Position numbers and translations under genes: made by a program
From: Ligustrum vulgare
Taxonomy: Eukaryota; Streptophyta; Magnoliopsida; Lamiales; Oleaceae
Direction of reading: 5' to 3'
Length of the DNA: 64,000 bases
Assembly (NCBI GenBank): GCA_963555705.1
Contig: OY743174.1
Span: 63,138,234-63,202,233 of the forward strand
The notes under the pieces: generated by a model
Database searches by the model: none
What the model was told of the DNA's origin: nothing
What the model saw: only the letters and a program-made list of their open reading frames with translations
Shown: positions 55,365 through 64,000 of the stretch, in pieces
How positions within the stretch are numbered: the stretch's first letter is position 1
Layout of the letters: each line of letters begins with the position of its first letter

Positions 55365-56949
55365 CTCATGTATAACAAAAACTAAACTTGTTGAAATGTT
55401 ATATATAAATTATATTTTTTAAATTTATTTATAATATGAAAATGTTGAATAAATAGAAATGTAACGTTTTGATTACAATAACTCTATTTCGTACATTGCA
55501 CATCTCATGATATGCTTCATAATACTTTTTACCATTTGAGGAACATACATGAGGAAATTTTACTTCTATCAGAGAATTTTGTTGTTTTATATGATGTCAT
55601 AAATGAAAAATATTATGAGTTCTACCAAATAAATATAGCCACCATCTTCAAAAGTCATCTGAAAGACTAATTGCTAAGGAAAAATATGCTACGGGTTATA
55701 AGAGGAAAATTGAATAGATTAATTGTCAAAAAATAAAACCCTCCGAAATGATTCAACTAATTTATAGCCCATGGGAAAGCAAGCATTTTCTTGTAAGTGA
55801 AGTGCATGATAATCTGTCAACTTAGGATCTCAATAATGATAACTCCATTTGTACAAATTTTTGTGGTATTTAATAATTTTCATTAGATGGTTTACAATAA
55901 AAATCAAATCAATAACTATGATAACTAAAATACAGTGATTCACTCTAAGACAAAAATTGCAAGACTATATAGCATGAAAATTACAGAATGAACAGTTAAT
56001 TTTCACTATCATTTTAACAAAGAACTTTCTTTCTCTTACCAGCATCTCCATAATTTGAAACGTCCTGGTCTGGGAGAACTGAATTTTGATTTCAAAATTT
56101 GAAACTTGGCTTCTTGAACAATAAAACTTCTTAATTATTTATCAAGAATAGTACCTCCGAAAGTGAAAGAAATATTATGCCAAGGAGAAGTACTAAGCTC
56201 CACGGTGATAATTTATTATTATTTTCCTTAGTTTCAAGCATTTGCTTTCAATCAGTTGACTACATCACAAAATTTCTCCTGCAATCAAAGAAAAATTCAA
56301 TAAATTATTATCAACAGTATAATTAAAAGAAGAGGAATAGAATATGCTCTAATTCGCACAAGTGTCACTTTAATGAATTAAAATCCATACAGTTCATTGT
56401 ATAAAGGGGACTGCCATTGAACACTCTCGACAAAAAAATTTGGAAGCCAAAGGAAATTAGTGATCTTATTTTTTTTGGAGTTAGTCAAAATAATATTTAT
56501 TAAATGAAGTGATTTTTCTTCGTTTTTTAATAGTAAAAAATAAATGAAAAAAAATATATTAATAATATTATGATGATGATGATGTAAAATTATATATATA
56601 ATTATAAATTGTTAGTTAATAAATTAATTTATATAGTCAAGAGAACACCCCAAGTTTCAAATCCAAAACCTAAACGTATTACCTTCTCTCCACTTTAAAT
56701 GTGGAAATAAATCATATTATAAATACTAAAATTTTCATTTTTATTTATAAAATTAAACAAAAATTTCGACAAAACCTCCCCTATAAAATGGGATTTAACC
56801 AACCTATAGAGAGACATCAAATGCCAACATAAAAATTTAAAACATTAATCACAACTACATCAACACATCGACATAAACCAAACTATATATATATATTTCT
56901 TCATTAAAGCTGGACTGCTAATAGTTTATAATGTTTAGTTTTTTTAAAA
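55365..56949. other. AT-rich region, probably Helitron body
   Basis: No ORF. It contains a (GAT)n run at about 56571-56583 and CTCCCCTATAAAATGGGA at 56778-56795. No RepHel helicase frame was found. Confidence 0.35.
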
Positions 56950-57580
56950 AAATTATCAAAATATAAAAGTTTAGCGTATGTCCATAATTTTAACACAAAC
57001 TTGGTTTTATGAAAATTTATTTCCATTTCAATGTTTTGATTTAAGTTTCGCACTAAACTCAATAGTAGTGCTATAATAAAACAACAAAATCATATTATAT
57101 CACATGCAATAAAGTAGAATGGACAACGCAGAGAAATAAAAGAAAAAAACAAAGAAACCTTGACTTTCATTGAATTCGATTATGCTGCGGTATATCCTCT
57201 ATAATGTTTCGTAAAGAAGAAAATAAGATTTGAGCACACCTGGTTGAAGGTATTCCTAGAACACATATGAAACAACTATTAGACATATAGAAATATATTT
57301 AAAATAGCAATCTCGAAAGCTTGAACAATAAAACATTAAATTGTACAAAGATTCAGAAGATTTTATATCTTACCAGAGAAAAGCAATAGCTTCAGGGTCA
57401 GGTCAAGTGTTTCACAATGCCGCCCTAGGCAGACCTAAAGAAGGAAGAAGATTAAGTGACTCATAAAATATCTTTAAAAAAACATTCTCATGATCAATTA
57501 ACTCTAAATTATGTCAAACCCAAAAATTTAAAGAGTAAATCATAGTATCGTTCCCCTAATTGTTAAAATAAATCTGCTAA
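56950..57580. repeat. Direct repeat, copy 1 (about 600 bp)
   Basis: From ATCAAAATATAAAAGTTTAG to TCCCCTAATTGTTAAAATAA this block matches 58200-58830 in order. Shared strings include TTTATTTCCATTTCAATGTT, TATATCACATGCAATAAAG and ATCGTTCC-CTAATTGTT. The offset is about 1250 bp. Copies differ by many substitutions and small indels, so the duplication is old. Confidence 0.7.
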
Positions 57581-58199
57581 TAATGTAATAATAATCACAG
57601 AAGAAAAATAACAACAAAAATCAAAGTGTAGAAATTGAAATTGGAGAAACTGAGTTATCATTCAATGAAATTAAAAAATAGAACAATTGATAACCAAACA
57701 TAAAAAGAAAAGAATGATGAAAAACGAATCATGAAATGAGAAATAAAGATAGGGAGGAGCTGACCCCAAAAGATGACATAATGGGAAATATACAGAGATT
57801 ATAAAGGTCTTTAATTCTCCACTTTAGGCACAACTAAATTTTAAATGACTGCAAACAGGCACTTCATCTTCAAAAAAAAAAAGCCATAAAAGTAGAAGTT
57901 GTTTCTTAATTCCACTTGTCAATGGAATTAAAATGCCGCAAACTTAGATCAGAACATTAAATTTATATCAGAAAACTTTTGCTTGCTCACAATTTCATAG
58001 CAATTAAACTTTTATATGCAAAACATTAAAGTTTAGTGCATACTCATAGTTAAATATGTAATGAATGAATTTAGGTTTTATCTCCCGCACTAAGTTAGTG
58101 GCATTTTAATGTTCCGATCAAAGTTAAAAAAAAATGATTTCTTTATAGAAGTTCAATGACTACTCATAATTTTAAAATGTTGAGTTTTAAAAAGAAAGT
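57581..58199. other. Spacer between direct repeats
   Basis: AT-rich, no ORF. The part around 57805-57960 (GGTCTTTAATTCTCCACTTT, GGCACAACTAAATTTTAAA) is itself repeated near 59598-59730, so the duplication pattern is compound. Confidence 0.5.
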
Positions 58200-58830
58200 A
58201 ATCAAAATATAAAAGTTTAGTGCCTGCTCATAACTTTAACACAAACCTAGTTTTATAAAAGTTTATTTCCATTTCAATGTTTTGATTTAAGTTCATCAAA
58301 AAAATCAATAATGCTATCAAATTAACAAAACAAAGTTATATTATATCACATGCAATAAAGCAGAATGGACAAATGGACAACAAAGAGTAAAACAAAAGAA
58401 AAATAATAAAGAAACCTTGCTTCCATTAAACTTGATTATGTTGTAATATCCTATAAAACGTTTCAGAAAGAAGAAAATAAGATTTTAGCGCATATTTCTA
58501 GAACACAAATGGAACAAATATTAGACATATAGAAGTATATTAAAAATAGCAAACTCGAAAGCGTAAAAAAAGAAACATAGATTGCACAAAGATTCAGAAA
58601 ATTTTGTATCTTACTGAACAAAAACGGTGGTTTGAGGGTCAAGTCAAGTGAGACAACGATTTGGTGTTTCTTGATGCCATTCTCGACGGACCTAAAATGG
58701 GAAGAAGTTTAAGCAACTAATAAAATATTTTAAAAACAAACATTTCAATGATCAATTAAAGCTAATATAATTCAAAACCAAAAAGTTAATGAGTAAAACA
58801 TAGCATCGTTCCTCTAATTGTTCAAAATAA
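58200..58830. repeat. Direct repeat, copy 2 (about 600 bp)
   Basis: Second copy of 56950-57580. A third, partial copy of its middle part (TATTCTTAGAACACAAATGG, AACAACTATTAGATATATAG) follows at 58843-58950. Confidence 0.7.
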
Positions 58831-58950
58831 ATCTGATTGCAGGTATTCTTAGAACACAAATGGAACAACTATTAGATATATAGAAGTGTAAATTAAAAAT
58901 AACAAACTCGAAAGCTTAAACAACAAAAACATAGATTTAAGATTTCTAAT

Positions 58951-59997
58951 TCAAACAAAACTGGAATATAGTTTTGAAAACAACTCGATTTCAAACACAA
59001 AAATATATATGCCTATATTTACAAACCATAATCTGTTACAAACGAACAAAAATAAGAATCCAAAATTTCTTAAAACTATCGGACCGGAACATAAAAACAT
59101 GTTTTGTAAATACAACTAATAAATCAGAAACCATAACATTCTTAATATAAGCATATCCAATAGGTATACAAAATCCATGATACAAACAAAGAAAACAAAA
59201 AACAGTAATTAAAAGAAGTAACAATGACACGTCCAAGGAAACACAATGTGTAATTAAAGATCTACCAATAGCAAAATTAACTGTGTGTAAGCTTATCTGA
59301 ATTCCAAAATAACTCCTTCAGATAAGTCATTCCTAGGCCTTCAACTTCTTGATCCGCTTATTTAACTGGTCAACATTGACAAACCAGAACAACATCCAAA
59401 TAATAGGTAAAAAATTTAGAATATATTCATATATACATGTGTACATTTAAACAACAAAATGAATGAATTGTGTAAAAAGTGCAAAACCTTCCAAACAAAA
59501 ATTCTTCAACAACTTGACTATCCTCGAATTCACCGAGACCACTGCACAAACCAAGTATAACATAAACAAAATCAACAAATAGATATAGATTATAAAGGTC
59601 TTTAGTTCTCCAGTTTAGGCACAACTAAATTTTAAAGAAATGAAGGCAGATACTTCGACATCGAAACAAATAAAATGCACAACTAAAATATCCAAATGGA
59701 ATTAAAATGCTACAAACTTATATCAAAACAATATAAATGTGTGTTATGGAGCTTATTTAAATTCCAAAATAACTCCATTCAAATAAATGAATCCTAGGCC
59801 TTCAACTTCTCGATCCTGGTCAACATTGACAAACCATAAAGAACAACATCAAAAATAATATGTAAAATGTTTAGAATATATTCATATATGTGTGTATTTG
59901 CTCGCGCGCGCACAAATGAATGAATAGTGTAAAAAGTGCAAAACCTGGGATTGTGGCAATGGAGGTAATTTCCACCAACCCAAAAGACTAAGACAGG
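58951..59997. repeat. Region with a further 465-bp-offset duplication
   Basis: Blocks at 59287-59450 and 59752-59900 share ATTCCAAAATAACTCC, CCTAGGCCTTCAACTTCT, GGTCAACATTGACAAACCA and TTTAGAATATATTCATATAT. No frame is longer than about 80 codons and none is recognisable. The mosaic of local duplications continues up to the LTR at 59998. Confidence 0.55.
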
Positions 59998-61882
59998 TGT
60001 TGGTGTGAAATATCGTAAGTGCACGATAGTCAACAAGTAGTAAAAATGGACCTTTGAGTCCGGGTTGTCGATCCCACGAGAACTATTTATTCGTTATCGA
60101 TTTACTTTAATTCAATAGAATTCCTAAACTAAAAACAAAAAATTAACCAAGAAAATAAAATACCAAACAATCCAAAAACGACAATAAAATTGAGAATAAA
60201 TGAAATAAACAATGCAATTAAAATGAAAATAGAAAATTAAACTAAAAGCAATTAATAAAAGTAAGAAACAAAACAAAGTGGTGGGATTTCTAGCAATTGA
60301 ATGAATATCGGGACTAACGATTTCGAAATAACGTTCTAGCTTAATTTCTCATCTCAAGTTGTTTTCTAAAATTGTATTTGGTCGAATTCACGCATATATC
60401 TAATTTACCTCTCTCGAGTTCAAATTAGGCCTATTTAACTAAGTCAGTCATGTATCTCTACAGCGGGTCAGAGTTTTCCTTAGCTAAATGCATTTAATTT
60501 CCTAAGAATTCATAATTGACCACATGCAACCACAAATTCATATCTCTATTTTTTTGTTGAAATTGCTAGATTTTATTACGTGATCTAATTGTTAACTCAC
60601 CTCTCAGATTATGAAAACAACCATTGATTCATGAATTGGTGATCAAGAGACTCAAGCATTAAACCCAATAATAAAATCAATACATGAATATCAAAGCACC
60701 AACTTGAGAATTAAAATCAAACTAAAAACATTAAATCTATATCGTCAATCCCGATTATAAAATTTAGCTACGCATGTTTTTGGAAGAAAAATAGATAAAT
60801 AATGAAAATAAAACCCGAAGTTTGAAGTGTTGAAGAATTAGCATCGCCTTGATTTGAAAATTAATTCCAGCCATATCCTTCAATTACACCAGTCAAGTCT
60901 TTCTTTTCTATCCCAGTCGGCACTTTAATTCTTCCAGAGTTGCAACTCCCAGCCGTGTATATGTATTATCAATTCAACTCCCAAAAAGATGCCTTTTATT
61001 CCTTGCAAATGCACAATTCCACCAGGCCACAATTTCTCCCTTCTGACCACTTCAATTGCACAGCCATGTGTGTTTTTATTCCCAGCAGTGACCTTCTTTT
61101 TTTTATCCTCATAGCAGCTAACTTCCCAATTAATTCCTCTCCCCACGTTGGCTTCCTTTTATTCCTTGCAACAGCCGCCGACTCCTCCCAGACGTGTATA
61201 TTTTTCTCTCCAAACCAGCCACACTTTCTTCACAAAAGTCGGTGGCTTCCTCTTCTTCTCAATTCAACCAGCTGTGCTTCCCTTTTTATTTAAATCCCCA
61301 TCGCACACAATGTCTCTTCCACTCACACACAGCCGACCACAATTCTTAATTTGCACAGCCGTTGCACACCAATGAATTCCTCTAACTGACAACACCCAAT
61401 ATGAACTCAATTCTTGTCCCCTTGATTTTTCCAACCGGCTGATTGACCTCACCTTATTCTCTCGGTTGCGCCTCCCTATTTTTCTCTCCCACGGCTGCCT
61501 CTTTTTCTCTCTCCTAGCTCTGCTCAAATTCAGCAATATGTGTGTGTCTATATATATATATATATATACACACACACAAATTAACCCTAAGGCCCAAATC
61601 AAATAAATTTTCCTTCAAGTTACTCAATTCTTCTATATATGATAAGTTAGTTCTTGAGTCTTCAATTGTGCAATTAAGCCCTTGAGTTTCAAAACGTCTT
61701 CAATTAGCTCCACTTTCCATCCAATTATATTATGTATTTGTTTTAATTTCTCATTTTTCTTGATTTTGGGATAAAACCTGAAATAATGACAAATAAACAC
61801 AAATTAAGTAGAATTTATTCGAGAAAAACAATATAATATCCTAATTTCGATAGATAAATAAGTGTATAAAATACACTTATCA
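59998..61882 (-). mobile_element. 3' LTR of a minus-strand Tat/Athila-type retrotransposon
   Basis: The right end ATACACTTATCA (61882) is the reverse complement of the family start TGATAAGTGTAT and is followed immediately by a polypurine tract. The left end (about 59998, TGTTGGTGTGAAATATCG) precedes GTCGATCCCACGAGAACT, the family 3' block in reverse. The LTR is about 1.89 kb, the longest of the four family members here. The frames at 60940-61602 are read from its pyrimidine-rich middle and are not called as genes. Confidence 0.8.
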
Positions 61883-61893
61883 AACCCCCCAAA
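61883..61893 (-). promoter_or_regulatory. Polypurine tract (plus-strand priming site)
   Basis: On the minus strand TTTGGGGGGTT directly precedes the LTR start TGATAAG, as expected for the PPT that primes second-strand synthesis in LTR retrotransposons. Confidence 0.75.
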
Positions 61894-63648
61894 CTAGAAT
61901 ATTTGATCGTCCTCGAACAAAAATAAAACTAAACTATAAAAATAAAAATAAAAATGCAAACAGAAATTGTTTTTGTTTTCTGTCAATTTATTTACCATGT
62001 ACTTCAATAATCCAAAATGACGATTCACTTTAGAGAAGAAATATGAACAACAAAAATTATTTTCATTCATCCAATGGTCAACTTCATCGTGTGTGTGTGA
62101 ATAGCCAACAATCGAATGCAAACTCATGTAAAAATATACTTGACACTGTGTGACTAGTCATGCAGCAATAAGTCCACTCTCCGTACTTGCTTTCTAGTTG
62201 ACCCCTGTAGCGAGTTTTAGGTCGATGACTCCCAAGTCAGACGACTTTAGGGCACCAGGTTTGAAAGACCCCTCGAACTTAATTACTCGAGTCAAAAAGC
62301 CTTTTGAAGAGTAGAATAAGACCTTCAGCATTTTTCTGTTTTTATGCTGGTCATGGTTTATACCCGTTGATTAAAACCCCTTACACTAAAGATGGATAAT
62401 TAAAAACTTCAGACCCTCAATCTGTCAATGCCTACTTGTACTTGATCTTTCTACCGCCAAACTACTTCTTGCGCAGTTTGGTTCTACATTTCAGGTTGGG
62501 ATCTAATTTCTTAAAGTTTGGGATTTTTCAGTCAATTCTATGTTCAATGTGCACAAGTTTACCCCCACAAGTATCAAACATATCCCTACACAAGTTATTT
62601 TTCAAAAGTGGCTATGTGCTCAAGTTTGATTAACGTTTTACATGGACGAATGTCAAGAAAAATTTTAGATCACATGTTGCCCAAGTTTTCTAACTAAAGC
62701 ACAAAAGTCAATTCAAATCATGTCATAAGTAATACATAAATCAACAAAAATTTTCAAATTTTTCATCCTTTTTTTTTTTTAATGAATCCCAAAAAAAAAA
62801 GTATCGAATGAACAAAATGAAGAAATGAGATACCACCCCCCCCCCCCCCCCCAAAAACTAGAAAGTTACATTGTCCTCAATGTAAAAGAAGATATATCAA
62901 TTGATAAAAATACATAAAAGAGGAGTTAGGTACTTCCCAGGTTTAGAGGCGCGATGTGATAACTTGAAGCTTTGCTTTGATCTCGCTTGGATGATTTCGA
63001 CATGTTTCTTGTGTTTCCATGCTTGGTTGAAAGTGTTATAAGTGGTGTGTTTCTTGCAAGTAAAAGATAAACAATATTAGAATCATACACACCATTAATA
63101 AACTGAAATAGATCAACACCAACAATCCCAACTTAAACATAGAAAAATTTGAATTTTCAAACATGGTCTACCATCAAGAACATTACAATTATCATGCATA
63201 ATTCCTCAAAGTGTGCAAAATCATGCATATGATTTATTTTTGATATGATAAGAGTAATGACTTTGACACAATGTGATGCAAAACTGTAAGCTCATGGATA
63301 ATGTATGAATTAGAACTAAAAATGCACTTGAAGATCAAATCAAGAGGTTGGTGCTAGGGTTGCTTATTTCAAAAACTCCAAGAAAAAAATATTAAAAAAA
63401 ATAAAAATGCAAGTACTACCTAAAAATTATAAATATAAAGCTGAAAATAAAGTAAAATAACTAAAAAGGAAAGAAAATTGAGTTGCCTCCCAATAAGCGC
63501 TCCGTTTATAGTCTGAAGCTCGACTTTTTGGACTCATTCAATCCGCAGGTGTGATATCAAGTGTGGACTTTGCTATTGGAAAGTCCTCGACATAATGTTT
63601 GACTCTTTGACCATTAACCTTGAAGTTACCCTTAGTTGGATGATGGAT
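61894..63648 (-). mobile_element. Internal 3' non-coding region of the Tat/Athila-type element
   Basis: It lies between the integrase end and the PPT. No second ORF survives. A poly-C run of about 17 bases is at 62836-62852. The stretch near 63483-63545 (GTTGCCTCCCAATAAGCGC) is a conserved block that follows the integrase ORF in many plant Tat/Athila elements. Confidence 0.6.
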
Positions 63649-64000
63649 TTAAACCGTTACATAAGGGAAAATTTTTGCAATTGTGAAAGGTCCTGACCAT
63701 TTGGATTTCAATTTTCCTGGAAAAAGCTTAAGTCGCGAGTTATAAAGCAATACTTGATCACCGAATTGAAAGCTTCTTCTGTTGATTCTACTGTCATGCC
63801 ATTGTTTGGTTTTCTGTTTGTAGATTAGAGCATTTTCATAGGCTTCTTGTCGAAACTCATTGAGTTCATTCAATTGCAAAAGCCTAGTTTCACCAGCTTT
63901 CTCCAAATCCATGTTTAACTATTTAAGAGCCCAATAAGCCTTATATTCCAGTTCAACAGGAAGGTGGCAAGCTTTTCCAAATACTAAGCGATATGGAGAC
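63649..64000 (-). pseudogene. Ty3-gypsy integrase C-terminal region (Tat/Athila type), broken
   Basis: On the minus strand, from the window edge: SPYRLVFGKACHLPVELEYK then AYWALK, a TAG stop (63921-63919), then [59 protein letters not shown] and [15 protein letters not shown]. This is the end of the integrase core and its GPF-containing C-terminal domain without a chromodomain, characteristic of non-chromovirus plant Ty3-gypsy elements (Tat/Athila branch). The in-frame stop makes this copy defective. The rest of pol and the 5' LTR lie beyond the window. Confidence 0.9.

Noticed and set aside
60925..61602. Several ORFs of 73-117 aa on both strands
   Set aside because: All lie inside the 3' LTR of the Tat/Athila-type element and overlap each other in different frames.
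62836..62852. Poly-C run as a possible regulatory or telomeric signal
   Set aside because: A plain homopolymer in retrotransposon non-coding DNA; no telomere repeat nearby.

Overview
The window is nuclear DNA from a flowering plant. Evidence: spliced genes with plant-type introns, families found only in plants (a WAT1/nodulin MtN21 transporter, a cytosolic plant sulfotransferase), and a dense layer of plant transposable elements (Tat/Athila-type and chromovirus LTR retrotransposons, hAT, Mutator, PIF/Harbinger-like and Stowaway MITEs, Helitron ends, a TRIM). I lean to an asterid eudicot, possibly Lamiales, but that is impression only. No CRISPR array, operon, rRNA or tRNA gene was seen.

Layout. 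1-3359: tail of an LTR interrupted by a Tat/Athila-type solo LTR. 3360-6390: very AT-rich cluster of short same-strand ORFs with a TATA box and stop-start overlaps, tentatively an endogenous pararetrovirus (caulimovirid) relic. 7004-9149 (minus): seven-exon WAT1-related EamA transporter with a GC-AG intron that also carries a MITE. 9250-16800: AT-rich intergenic DNA with a TRIM, a Stowaway MITE, a Helitron 3' end and a tandem SINE-like repeat. 16825-29521: one short ancestral segment, tandemly duplicated and then inflated to about 12.6 kb by two hAT elements, two Tat/Athila-type solo LTRs and two chromovirus LTRs. Target-site duplications and paralogous empty sites let the order be read. 31578-41278 (plus): twelve-exon gene for a protein of about 1014 aa with C-terminal tandem BRCT domains (53BP1-like), behind an E2F-like promoter site. 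42674-43678 (minus): intact single-exon sulfotransferase. 44704-47000: minus-strand Copia-like 3' region with two kinds of tandem repeat. 47281-48502: long-TIR Mutator foldback with a 9-bp target duplication. 48539-51591: candidate Pack-MULE with an mTERF gene fragment and a long GTCACTTTT-type repeat. 53330-54525: second palindromic AT repeat array. 55338-59997: region beginning at a reversed Helitron 3' end, with long direct repeats. 59998-64000: 3' LTR, polypurine tract and broken integrase end of a minus-strand Tat/Athila-type element that runs off the window.

Only three host genes look functional: the transporter, the tandem-BRCT protein and the sulfotransferase. Nothing suggests they share a pathway. 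The most unusual material is in the accessory DNA: the dated nested-insertion stack, the Pack-MULE candidate, the pararetrovirus-like ORF cluster with an internally duplicated small ORF, and GC-rich palindromes that recur with different sequences inside Tat-type LTRs. All splice sites and element borders were read by eye, so distances and identities are approximate.
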